Shown one piece after another: positions 51,001 to 61,886 of a stretch of DNA of 64,000 nt; the first letter of the stretch is position 1; every line of letters begins with the position of its first letter. Source of the DNA: Strongylocentrotus droebachiensis (taxonomy: Eukaryota > Echinodermata > Echinoidea > Camarodonta > Strongylocentrotidae). The stretch is from the NCBI GenBank assembly GCA_035222895.1, contig JAVYIG010000902.1:62001-126000 (forward strand), given 5' to 3'. Under the pieces are notes generated by a model. That model worked only from the letters and a program-made list of their open reading frames with translations. It ran no database searches and was not told the DNA's origin. The translations under genes and the position numbers were made by a program.

Positions 51001-53998
51001 CATGATCCCCGTAAACATGACCACCTCGTTCAATATCCAGAGAAAAATAAAATAGCTTTCATAAAAAAATACTAGAGCTTCATTCAATTAATACTTAAAA
51101 TAAAAGTGTTTAAGAATGAACTCAAAATGTATAATTTTCTAAAGATTTAGCATTGCTTATTTAATAGAGCAAGCAATAATTTATCCATGATATAGCTAGT
51201 CAATCAAAAATCTCTGAATGGGTATCACTTAAAAACATGGTAACAATAGTGGCAGCCTGGCAGGCCAATTAAGTAGCAGTCAATTTTGTATTATGTAAAC
51301 ATAGATCTATAGAATAGGTCTCACCTCTAGAACATGCATACGATCCACCTCTTCACCTCTCATCTCATCAAAATTGGGAATAACGGTTGGCTCTTTACCC
51401 TTGAAAATAAATACAATTTTTTCATATAAAATACCTGTTTAAATGCATGGTATAGACACTGAATTACTATTCTTTCTTTTTTCTTTTTTTTTTTTTTTGG
51501 GGGGAGGGGGTTAAACACAGGAAAGACAAGGCATATTTTGTGATTATTCATCCAAATAGATTTAATAAATGGGTTATCTCAACCTGAAATACATGATGAT
51601 ACTGCAATCTACAATTTGAAGAAAATTCTCCTTTATTTGTTCTACAATGAGAATATTACCTCTAATCATCTAATGGGATATTTTGAATTCCCCATACTTT
51701 CAATTATCAGTAAAAATACAACCATTGTACATATATTTCACCCACTGAGCATGATAATCAACAGTATCATAACACCGCCCAAATGCTACATACATGACTT
51801 TTTAAAATAAAATCATCTCAGAGATGTCAAAAATATCATGAAGGAAATATTTATTATTGGAAAGTTATATTTTCAAGGATGCAAGATACATACCATGTGT
51901 TAATAATCACCCACCCCACCCCCTAAACAAAATTCCCTTCTACCTTCCAGCTTACCTTTGACAAATTTGTAAGTTTCTTTTCAAGTGCTTTGCACTTTTT
52001 TCTTAAGGCTCCGCATCTGTATAAAATAGGAAAAAGGGCAATTTACCAAATTCAGTAATTAACACCGTCATTGCTGATGAAAATGGTACCATACTTGACT
52101 TTTATGTACAAAATATTTGTGATCTCAAGCCTTCCAGGACATTGAAGATTTTTTTTTTACTAATGCTTGACAACATCAAGAGGTGCTTGATGTTGTACTA
52201 ATTTCAAATTAATGATAATTAAATCAAACTGTTTCAATGTTGTTGGTGTGCATGCATGACATGATAAGACACCTGTACAGGCTGTGTACCAAACTAAAAA
52301 TAAATGCACATTTATATAAATCATCATCTCACAAATTCTTGGCACTTAAACTTCATTTGCTCCTTGGTGCATTCTTTTGGTTCTTATTCTTATTGGTTTT
52401 CAAAAGTATTTAAACAGTTAGCTAATCCACATACATGAAGACCTACCTTTCAAAGAGTTTCTTCATACGGGAAGTCCTGTCTTTCAGAGATGAATCGTCC
52501 AGAACTAATCCACATTCTTCCATAAATGCATCAATCTAAATACAGACAAAAGATTAAGACCAGTTCTTTAATTTTATCACTTGAAACCAAAAGAGATCTA
52601 TATATTATAATACTTAATTTTTAATTTTTGATCATGGTATTTATCATAGTTATCAGGGTTTGGGTTTCATTCACTTATGCAATGTTTGCCAGTTTCCTTG
52701 AGATGCAATGGTTTTTATAGTTTCTTGATTATTTCACACTCACAATCAAGAATAAAATATGTAAAGTTCACAGTCAGCAAAGAATGAAAGATCAATAATT
52801 AGGGCATTGTTCACAAAACCAGTTATGATTACAAGTTTCTTGACATCCCATTGAAACACATGTATTACAATTGTTTTAACCTGCTTCTCATTGTTCTAAA
52901 TTATAAGTCTGCTAACTTGTACTTACTTTCCCTACTAAAACATACCAAAAATCAACTAAATCTTCATCAATTATTCAAATAATGGTCATGATTTAAAAGT
53001 TGTTATGTTTCTTACCTGTTTCGTGTAAATTTTCTTATCTTTTTTTGATTATTTTTCCTAAAAACAAAGACTTATATTTAGTTTTATACACTTTCTCACG
53101 GGATTCATGGCAAACTGCTGCACAATACAATTGCATAAAGTACCGACGGGTGGGGTGCGGGAAGGTGCTAGGTGCGTAAACTAAGATTACAGTCGCTAAC
53201 TTAACACACGCGCGCCCCCGCACCCGACCGTCGGGACAGTATGTAATTGTATCGTGCTTAAGTTTGCCGTGAATCTCATGAGAAAGTGCATATTATAAGT
53301 CTTCGTTTTTAGGAAAAATACTAAGAAAAAGATAAGAAAATTGGCATGAAACAGGTAACAAACATAGATCTAGCTAGAGTCTATATCGACTTTTAAATCA
53401 TGACCGGCTTTATTTGGACATTTGATGAATATTTACTTCATTTTGGGTAGTCTATGTTTTAGTAAGGTATCTCCACGCCAGAGTTACGGGTCAAATTTTG
53501 GATAGACTTCTGAACTAGCACCTCTAATCCTACACCCCTCCCTGCCCTCACCCCTATATGGATCCGCCACTGGCACTGTCAGTCGACGTGTCAATTATTT
53601 CAGACAACTGTGGAATAATAATACCGCGGAGGCCAAGTCAGTGAAGTGCGAGCCCAGCCCAAGGGCAAGGCCTTGTCTTAGTTACAAAGAGTTACGATCT
53701 AAATCAATCAAGTCCTCCAATCGATCGCAAGTTTGCAGTCTCCTATCTCTTATGTACATAGTTGCGATTGAAATCAACTCTTTGTAAGACGGGACCCAGG
53801 CCTAGCCACGGCCAAGTGGTCTCTACGCGAGGGGCAGCCACCAGGCCAGGCAGCAGTGTCAGCTCAGGTCAGGGCGCGGCGGAGCAGCAGCGATTAACTG
53901 ATACAAATTTTATAATTTGTGATGATCGGACTTACCTCTTTTTTCAATGTATCTCCTTCCCCTTGCAGGATCCGGAAAGGACTTTTCCCCTTCGGCAT
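27781..53998 (-). CDS. NPHP1: Nephrocystin-1 with expanded acidic/lysine-rich linker
   Basis: Twenty-eight phase-checked exons encode 1115 aa: 53936-53998, 52447-52535, 51956-52016, 51325-51399, 50860-50921, 48561-49628, 44191-44237, 43635-43758, 43200-43416, 42622-42716, 41749-41818, 41148-41199, 40519-40546, 37880-37922, 37433-37517, 36872-37039, 36274-36326, 35185-35259, 34744-34816, 34244-34281, 33750-33835, 33338-33414, 30953-31052, 30391-30503, 29675-29748, 29170-29214, 28278-28394, 27781-27930. Order: coiled-coil N terminus; charged linker (about 117-602); SH3 (about 603-657: [34 protein letters not shown]); nephrocystin homology region ([57 protein letters not shown]). These match vertebrate NPHP1 (about 730 aa) throughout. 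Known role: ciliary transition zone and cell junction scaffold. Expression was not tested; the weak donors are GTTATT (48561) and GTCAGT (36872). Confidence 0.93.
29984..30279. mobile_element. ~296-bp TIR element with ~100-bp inverted ends in an NPHP1 intron
   Basis: The left end reads CAGGGGAGTGTTTCACAAAG. The right end reversed reads CAGGGGAGTGTTTCACAGAG. The similarity continues through GACTTTAAGTTCGACTTAA-type sequence to GCAGGC..TTCATGCCACT. CAGGGG ends are typical of hAT-like MITEs, but no clear target duplication was seen. Confidence 0.7.
35285..36227 (+). repeat. Tandem 168-bp duplication in an NPHP1 intron, second unit split by an insertion
   Basis: The unit beginning ATCAGATGAAAACACATACA at 35285 recurs at 35453. 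The second unit is interrupted after CTAGGA at 35569 and resumes at 36171 through about 36227. Both units end in a sequence also present inside the NPHP1 exon 36872-37039 (GAGACCAGTTCAAGTCCTGG, near 36961-36981), so part of the unit is exon-derived. Confidence 0.8.
35570..36170. mobile_element. ~600-bp hAT-like MITE (CAGAGATGCCAAC ends)
   Basis: Perfect 13-bp inverted ends, CAGAGATGCCAAC and GTTGGCATCTCTG, are flanked by CTAGGA at 35564-35569 and 36171-36176. The apparent duplication could extend to 8 bp if end bases are shared. The inside has a GC-rich palindrome-prone block (GCGCGTAGC repeated, GGTCCAGGGCC) and an A-run/T-run hairpin at about 36008-36075. No transposase is encoded. A related element with CAGGGATGCCAAC ends is at 61527-61977. 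Confidence 0.8.
40844..40888 (-). ncRNA. Hammerhead-ribozyme-like core (possible Penelope-type element relic)
   Basis: The minus strand reads ATCAC-CTGACGA-A-GTG...CAC-GAAAC-GTT-GTGAT. CTGACGA and GAAA are the two invariant hammerhead boxes. GTG/CAC can form stem II and ATCAC/GTGAT stem I, with a minimal stem III as in retroelement hammerheads. One extra A before stem II and the short stem III are weak points. It lies in an NPHP1 intron, in sequence with no reverse transcriptase. Hammerheads in Penelope-like elements are established knowledge; activity here is inference. Confidence 0.45.
42061..42573. mobile_element. ~510-bp TIR element in an NPHP1 intron
   Basis: The left end AAAGGGGAAGTCGACCCTGA continues ATATTTAGTTGGTTTTAAAA. 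It is mirrored at the right by TTACAACCAACTAAAAATCA followed by GGATGGACTTCTCCTTT. Inverted ends are about 40 bp with several differences. There is no coding capacity. Confidence 0.65.
48561..49628 (-). other. NPHP1: NPHP1 giant low-complexity exon (356 codons)
   Basis: This single 1068-bp exon encodes most of the expanded linker, about residues 117-473. In order it has an Asp-rich patch ([20 protein letters not shown]), a basic patch ([16 protein letters not shown]), a long Lys/Glu helix ([20 protein letters not shown] and similar), two 30-residue repeats, and a Glu-rich run ending RRDKSPQR. It joins in phase to the exon at 44191-44237 ([19 protein letters not shown]). Its mirror frames on the other strand are Ser/Phe-rich artefacts. 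Confidence 0.85.
48901..49080 (-). repeat. NPHP1: Two tandem 90-bp (30-residue) coding repeats in NPHP1
   Basis: The units at about 48901-48990 and 48991-49080 are almost identical and in frame. Each encodes [20 protein letters not shown] followed by [10 protein letters not shown]. Near-identity at DNA level indicates a recent in-frame duplication. Confidence 0.88.
50353..50529. mobile_element. Second MITE with TACAGTCAAACCTG ends
   Basis: It starts TACAGTCAAACCTGCTTTGG and ends GACAGGTTTGACTGTA. Internally it carries several CTACAAAGACCAC / GACCACCTGTCTACAA segments. It is the same family as 10668-10827. It lies in the intron between NPHP1 exons 48561-49628 and 50860-50921. Confidence 0.75.
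52926..53467. repeat. ~540-bp imperfect palindrome in NPHP1 intron 1
   Basis: Left arm CCCTACTAAAACATA...ATGGTCATGATTTAAAAG...TTACCTGTTTCGTG...CCTAAAAACAAAGACTTATA...CACTTTCTCACGGG is mirrored at the right by CATGAGAAAGTGC...TATAAGTCTTCGTTTTTAGG...CATGAAACAGGTAACA...CTTTTAAATCATGACC...TATGTTTTAGTAAGG. Arms are about 240 bp with many small differences, around a GC-rich centre (GTGCGGG / CCCGCAC). It looks like an old fold-back element. Confidence 0.75.
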
Positions 53999-56116
53999 AT
54001 TCACAAAATGTATAAAATTCACCTGCAGGACACACGATTTGTAATATTTCGTCAAGGATTCTGAGTGCAATTTTTATGGATTCGAATTGTTTACCAAAAA
54101 TTTTGCCGATGGTATCCTAGAAAAAAATATAGGAAAGCAAAAAAATAAAATAAATGACTACCGTGCCCTCAATTATTATGTAGACTCTACGTTTAATTAA
54201 ATGGTCTGATTTTCACATAAACATTAGTTTTAAACCTCATTGGCGGTATTCTGAAAATGTTATCAACTTCTGCATGTTAAGTCTCAAAGTTAAAATGAGG
54301 ATCCCTGTAAAAATGTGTTCACAGCCGATCACATTTCATGCTTGATCACACTATAGCTATAGGTCAACTATTTCGCATATATTTTTGAGCTTCATCATTT
54401 CATACGCATATATATATTGAGCTGCTGTAGTCATTTTTGTGATTCTAAATGTCATTTTTGTATACTATTTTGTGGCTTTTATTCCTCTGTTAGAAGGATC
54501 TCATTTCTTTCTTTGCAATATTTTTTTTTTCTTTCTTCTCCATTTGCTATGTTTTCTTTAAATATATAATGATATGTTTTTTTGTAAATGTTTTTTTTAT
54601 TTTTTATATGATTGTATGTTTGATGTAAACTTGCATTTTTAGTCGTTGGACTTGTTGACAAGTTGTGAATAAAACCTTATTTGAATCTTGAATTGAATCT
54701 TCAATTTTCTTTGTCCAGAAGGGGCCTGGAGAAGGCGTTCATGAAAATTTACTTTATTCCTTCCTTTTTTGCTTTCTATGTTAGTTTTAATATCAAATGT
54801 TGTAGATTTGAATTATTAAAGTGATATATCTAATGCATTGAAGTACAAATACAGTGTGTAAACATGTACAATACTTGAATATAAACCAATATACGTTATC
54901 ATATGTTAAACTATGTTTTTGTTGTTTGGTTACCGGTACTACAGTTTTCTGAATTAAAAAAATATGTTAACTATCATGTTAATTAAGTCTTTGCAGAAGG
55001 TTATGCGTATGCACACTGTATCTTCCTGCCAAAACATACCATTTACGTTACATAACATCAAGGCTGTGCATAAGCATGTAATTTGGTAGTCATGTACACG
55101 TCCAGGCTTACGGTCGGATACACAATTAGTTAAACAAAATGAAGAGCAACAGTGAAACCGATGTTTTACGACAATTTTTCCCAAACAAACAAAATGTCAA
55201 GGTGGCCACATCTCCAGAGTCCAGATCATATGAATAGGCATATTTTGAATATGATGACAGATATTTTTGCAATAAGATTCAATCATAAGAGATACTCCTT
55301 TCCAGTTTAGAACCTTTCATTCTTCCTAACTCACTCACATGTATACACAAGACAAACTGAAGTCGGACATCCATTTTTTTTTAAATAATTAAATCCGTCT
55401 CTCTTTCTCTCCCCTTCCTCTCCCCTTACCATTCTCTCTTCTCTTTCTCCTTTCTGACCCCTCCTCTCTTCCTTTTTTATTTTCTCTCTCTCTCTCTCTC
55501 TTTAAAATTGAGCCATAATTAAAAATATAAAAAAATCAACAACTTGGGAATGTATATATATATATATATATATATGTATGTAAAAGAGCAGTAATTTCAT
55601 CATTCTCATATTTTCAGCAAATTTTTCAAGAAAAATAAATACAGCATGTACCATAAAAAGAAACAAATACATAAATTCATTGATAAAACTAAGTATACAT
55701 ACATACAAAAGTTGCACAAATACAACAACAAAATAATTCCAAAAGTTTACTTACATAATTCTACATTTTTTTAAGAGTGAGAGCCTGTATGTACTACAAA
55801 ACATTGTTAGAGATGTTTACAGGAATTCAAAACATACACTTGCAATGAAATAAGAAAACTCTGGACCTTATCAACAATATCTTGAATAAGTTTTTTACTT
55901 TACAGAGAATTGGTCATGCTGAAGACATGACACTTTCAAATATCATGAGACGAAAGTCTCTAAATCACTGGATACTTTCTGGTGAACTCTCACTAGTCGG
56001 AATGAGCCTGCACAAATTTCCCAGAACTGAAACAAAATACATGAGAAAATGCTCTAAAAGTAACTTCCCAATTTTTGGCAAATGTTTTTCTTTCCTAAGC
56101 ATAATATTAATACTAG

Positions 56117-56168
<52 letters not shown>

Positions 56169-58005
56169 AATAATAATAATAATGATGGTACCCTCGCATA
56201 AAGCGCACATGTCCATCACACAGTGATGTCCTGGCACTCCCAACATTTTTACCCTGGTCATAGCTGGCAGTCAAATATGTAACACTCTCGCATATCGCGT
56301 ACCCATTTACACCTGGGTGGAGAGTGGCAAAAGTGGACTAATGTCTTACCAAAGAATGTTAGTGCTGGGCTAGGATTCAAACCCTTAACCCTTTAACTGC
56401 GAGTCAAGTGAATGAACCACTATACCACAACACCCCCACATAATCACAGATCACATCACAGATCACAGATTTTACCCCTCTAAAGTACTGCATGTTACTT
56501 ACAGGTACATATTACAAAATATTCATGTACTACAAAGACCAAGACCTACACAAACTACAAAAACAAGAATAAATTTAAGTTGGTCGATTATAAAACATCT
56601 TTCTATTAAACCAAAGTATTGAGGAATATTTTGGCACATTTTGCATGGACAGCATTATAAGTCAAAATTTGAAATACTGCAATAATCAATAATCAACATA
56701 TATTACATAAATTGCTAATATAAGACAAACATTTGATTTTAAATCATACATTTACAAGCATTTTCATAGTTCCATGTTAGCAGTATTTAATACATTATAG
56801 CCCTGGAATCCTCATGTGATTCGATGACTGTATTACACTCACACACAACAAGATATTTGAACCCTTGATATATCTTGTTTACAAGAGGCATCTCGCAAAA
56901 GAAAGCTGGACAATCTAACACAAACATTGTAGAGTTACTGCATGAAAGGTCATTAGACGTCTTCCATACAGCCTTTCAGTTAAGATTTTTAACTATTCAT
57001 CAATATCAAAATGATATGATTAGAATCACGACACATTGTTTATTTTTTATTTTTGCCAGGCCCAATATAAACATGTACATTTCCCTACTAAATCAAATAA
57101 ATGTATTAAAAATCTTTTTTTTTTTAGTAAAAAAAAAAAAAAAAAAAAAAAATCAATTTTCTTTAGTGAACTCAGGATTGGTAATGTTCATAATTTCCAG
57201 CTGCCATTGCATGTATTTTTGCAACTTTGTTAAAAAAAAAACCCTGCTGTACTTAAAATTTAAAGTCACTACAGCAGCATCAAATCAAATCCTCCACCAG
57301 TTCTCACATGCTATTAGAATCCCATTAGAATCCCATTGGGATGATAGAATAGGGCAGGCTAATGAATGTTGTCGATACTGCAGAAAATATACCAGGCCAT
57401 CATGCTGTTGAAGGTGATGCTGATTGTACTATACAACATCTTGGAAAACAGCAATGGACCCATTATGAAATACCACAAATACCATGAACTGCTAGATAGC
57501 GAGACCCTGTTTGCGCTATATTTGCTACAATAGAATAGAATATTGTATTAAACTCTGTAGAAAAAGAAGAAAAAAAAACATTAAAGTGTCTCACGAGGAA
57601 AGTGTGTGTACATATAACAATACAAATTATTAGTGAGTTCTTGTATAGCGCTCATGTCTGTCAGACTCAACACTTCTGGCGCTCCACTCTATTACCCCAG
57701 CATTAGCTCTTCAGCTCTTTGATCCAGTTTCAAGCCAAACAGTTTCAATAAAAAAATCACGATGTACACACTGCGTCAGGATAAGCTACACCAACTGTCC
57801 TGAAAGGGATATCCATGAATACATGTTCTCTTGTGGCAGCACTTTAATACAGTCATGTTTTTTCTCATTTTGTATTCTAAAGTCTGAAGACATTTTAGCA
57901 AAGCAATTTCTAAGAATTGCACAAAAATCAGAATGGTCATCCAGTTGAACGTTCTTGTATTTTAAGGAGAACCAGTATGGAACTCTTCTCTCATGTCTGC
58001 TCCAG

Positions 58006-58038
<33 letters not shown>

Positions 58039-58098
58039 GGTGTGTGAACCATAGCAGGAGCACAGGAAGAGAGATAGAGATACAGAGCAGTCTCTGTA
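53999..58098. other. Intergenic region between NPHP1 and ENTPD5/6
   Basis: NPHP1 promoter and 5' UTR should lie just above 53998; a FOX-type TGTTTAC is at 54088-54094. A LINE-like 3' tail (CCTTATTTGAATCTTGAATT) is near 54670-54705. A (CT)n tract (about 55483-55501), (AT)n (about 55555-55575), the SINE at 56112-56437, A-runs (about 57126-57151) and (AG)n (about 58009-58037) fill much of the rest. No exon was recognised. Confidence 0.5.
56112..56437 (-). mobile_element. tRNA-derived SINE with (ATT)n(ATC)n tail
   Basis: On the minus strand the 5' end is a tRNA-like head with A box TGGTATAGTGGTTCA and B box GGTTTGAATCC (56365-56437). A core of about 200 bp includes GGGTACGCGATATGCGAGAG and CCAGGACATCACTGTGTGAT. 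The 3' end is an ATT then ATC trinucleotide run at 56112-56180, so the microsatellite is the SINE tail. The Met-only and Ile-only frames across it are artefacts. Confidence 0.75.
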
Positions 58099-61000
58099 TC
58101 ATAATTTCTTCATATGTTCCCAATGTGTTCTCAATAGCTCCAGGGTTGCACCAAGTGCCCAGCTGACATTAAAGTCATCGATTGTATTTGTCATCTACCA
58201 AAAGAAAAAATAGAAGGACAAAAAAAAAGACAATTAGTTGAGTTTACCAAGCAGTGTAACTTTTTAGATTAAACAATTTAATCAATCATACACTCTCAAT
58301 TTCTATGCACGTACATGCCTCTAAAGCTATGCAAAATATTTACATTATAGTCCAATAGAATTTATCATCATTAATTATTAATTCATCTTGTGAGATGATT
58401 CATCAAGTATTCCTCATACAGCATGTGTAGTAGTGAAACATGTTTTTTCTACCGGTAAGCAAGAACTAGGGAAGAGGGCGACTTGCTTACTAAAATATAA
58501 ACGAATCAACAGCACAATTAAAGAACAAATGAATTATAATTTCAATCAAAGAGCTACCCTTTTATAAAACGGTTCTAATTCATTCATTATTAACCAATCA
58601 AATCATCTTACACAAATTTTACGACTATTGTGGTTCAAGATACGCTAGTCTAGCAACATTTACCTCCCTACCAATGTATTGAGGTATATACTTAAGCATT
58701 CTACAAACATGAATACCCAAAACTACCATTGCAACTGAGCCATATTACTGTGGTATTGCCTAAAGTGCTTACCGGTAGACATTTCACACATAATAATATG
58801 ATGACCGTATCAATGGCTTATCATACCAGCAATTTTTTTAAGTGGAGAAGATTTATATTATGCAGGTACCACTATTAGAAAGAAGACAAGAGCAGAGTAA
58901 AGCCACGTAGGCATATATTTTAAATAAAGATTATTAAGTCGGATCATAAATGGGAACTAAAAGAACATTATATTACTGAAGAGAAGATGACAAGAGTTAG
59001 AGTCTCATAAGTTATTCATGTATATTCCTTGTATGTTTGATTTTATGTTTGATCTCATTTTTATTATTATATATATGCATGATTTATTGAAGAAAAAGAA
59101 AAGATTTATAATATGTGTGTACATTATAAGTTTTGGTTGGTAATTTGTAGATGGACAATGGTGCGCTTAGAAACAACCATATTAAGCATCTAATAAATGT
59201 TGTGTATTATTAATATTATGATGGATTTATAGATTAAAGCTAGGGAGAGGCTTCCAGAAGATCTAGACTTACCAGTAACTTGACATCATCTCTGAATCTA
59301 TATCCATGTGATAAAACCGAGCTGAGGTATACAAGATCCATACAATGAAATGGCTTGTCAGCATACATTGTATGGTTGAAACACACTGGTGAGATAAAAA
59401 TAGAAAGAAAAATCTCAAGTATATCTAAGAGCACAGGCTACTTAACACGAAACTGGTATGTAAAAGTACTTTGTTGAAATGCATTGACAGCCAAAGACCT
59501 GATAAATATTTTTATATTTCTTAAATATTTAAAAAAAAAAAATTAAGAAATAAAATATTAATCACTCCTATTTCCATTCCTATAGCATACTAAAATGGAT
59601 ACACAAACATCAACAATAATTAATAAAGCTCTGAAGCACTTTGATCATACTTACCATTTATTGCAGCTTCCCTATAGTCTTTTACTAACATCATTCCTCC
59701 TTTCTTCCAATCTAAAATTTAAAAAAAAATCAACAACAAAATATATTTAGTATACATATATTAAGAGTATATAAAAATCTTTCATACTTTACACCTGAAA
59801 AAAAAATGGAACACTGTATTTCAATATCAAATCACACCCAAAATGATAAATTAATCACTGATTAAACAAAATTTAATTAAATTGTGCCTTCAAAATTTGT
59901 ATCAATATGCTGTTTCATTGTTAATTTTGTTTCTCTCCGTATTATGTGGGAATAGAGCTAATATAGTTAATAACAGATTTTATATTCCTCAACAAATACT
60001 GATTTTTGAATATACATCAATTCTTTTCAACTTCATTAAAAACTGTTTGACCTATCAAATTTTTGACATACTACTATACAATCTAATGGATAAACTTGAA
60101 CTTACCAACTTTTTCAATCTCTGCAGCTCTTTCCCAGAAGTAAGACAAGGCATAAAAAGAAGAGCTTTCCCGCATTTCTGATGGCACTATGACAGTATCT
60201 TCTATAAAGGCTTTAACCACACTCAAGCAGTTCGCATACATATTTTCAGAATGTAAATTTGATGATGATACAGAGTATGTATTGCCTCCAAAGTCCCATG
60301 TACCTGAAGTGAATGGAGGAAGACACGTACTGGCAAACTCTTCTGGACCTGCTGACCAAAACAAGGAAGAAAACAAAATCTGGAATCATTTATTGATCAA
60401 TTAAAAAGTATTGTACATTTCCTTTTCATTACCCAATTGCTAATATCTTTAATTGAAGTGATAATGGATCATTGATATTGTGCATTGGTATTGGATATTG
60501 TTGATACACTGTTTAATTTCTCTACTGCCAGCGTAGTAATGTAATTTGGTAATTTCATATTTCTTATATTAATGTTGTTGATACACTGTTTAATTTCTGT
60601 ACTGCCGGTGTGGTAATGTAATTTGGTAATTTCATATTTCTTATGTTAATGTTGTGTTGGGTTCGGTGTATTTGTTTTGGCAGTAGAAGAGGTACATGAA
60701 ATGAAGCAGCAAGTAGAGACTTGTAATTCCGGAGTCATACGAGAGTTTTTATCATCTTCAAATCAAATCAGTCACATCAGTCACGGGCATGATGGCTCAA
60801 TGGTTAAAGTGTCCGCCTCATGAACGGGAGGTCGTGGGTTTGATTCCCAGCCGAGTCATACCAAAGACCTTTAACAATGGGACCTTCTGCCTTCTAGCTA
60901 GGCGCTCAGCACAGAAGATTGGAGAAGGGTAATAGTAACATATTATGTTATGCAGGGCCCGCTGGGAGAGCAGTTTCATAACTGAAGTGGCTACCCTGGG

Positions 61001-61855
61001 TAAATAAAACGTTATTAATTAATTAATTAATTAATTAAAAAATTATGAAATTCTAGTCTTCTACATATGTCAAACACAATCATCTAATGGTGATCAAAAC
61101 TCAACTCCTCCAGAAGAAAGCCAGAACATGTAATATTTATAAAGAAGGATACAAATAATATGAGGGTAGGTTACATTGTGTCAAAGGGAATGAGAGCTGC
61201 TAAAACAAAGGCATAATTGGGCCCGCCAGGACAATGGACTACTTGATGATATTATGTATGGTTAAACATAATAGAGGTGGTCTTTCCTGGGAAGTGGATT
61301 ATGGTTGCACTTGGTCTTTCTATGGAGAAGGATTATAAAGATATAAACTTGGCTTTTAAGTGCATCTCATACTGGGCAAATCGTTAGGGTATAAATATGA
61401 GGGTACTTTATAATTAACTCAGTTTTGGGACAATATTACATGGCATTAACACACAGAATTCTATTAACTTAAGTATTGCATATATGAAGTAGTCATTTTA
61501 TTGAAATTTAATGGAAATCATTATTCCAGGGATGCCAACCTTTCAGAGCACAAATCAGTAACCATAAGGCTCAAAGTCAGTAATTTGGGGAATAAATCAG
61601 TAATTTCCTATGCGGCGCCATGAATCTTAAAAGAATGGCAAGCGGACGCATGCGCGCATGATTATCTGAAATTTGTTGTGATTTTACTCCCACAAAGTTG
61701 CTAAATATTGATTTTCAGTTCGTCACAACACATAAGTTTTCAATGAAAAATTGGCTTCTATTAAGAGAATACTTGATAATTTTCCATCTTTCTCATGCAG
61801 CGAGTGCTGGATGGCCACCATACTGTACAGCACTTGCTACGATAGATCCCTATGC

Positions 61856-61886
<31 letters not shown>

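Noticed and set aside
55882..56111. LINE-like frame (LQRIGHAEDMTLSNIMRRKS)
   Set aside because: It hints at a reverse-transcriptase polyprotein tail, but it is too short and lacks a diagnostic motif.
55965..56261. Poly-Ile and poly-Met frames
   Set aside because: They are translations of the trinucleotide tail of the SINE at 56112-56437.
60787..60865. tRNA-Met gene
   Set aside because: The stems are imperfect and the sequence runs into a SINE core and an AATT tail, so it is a SINE head.
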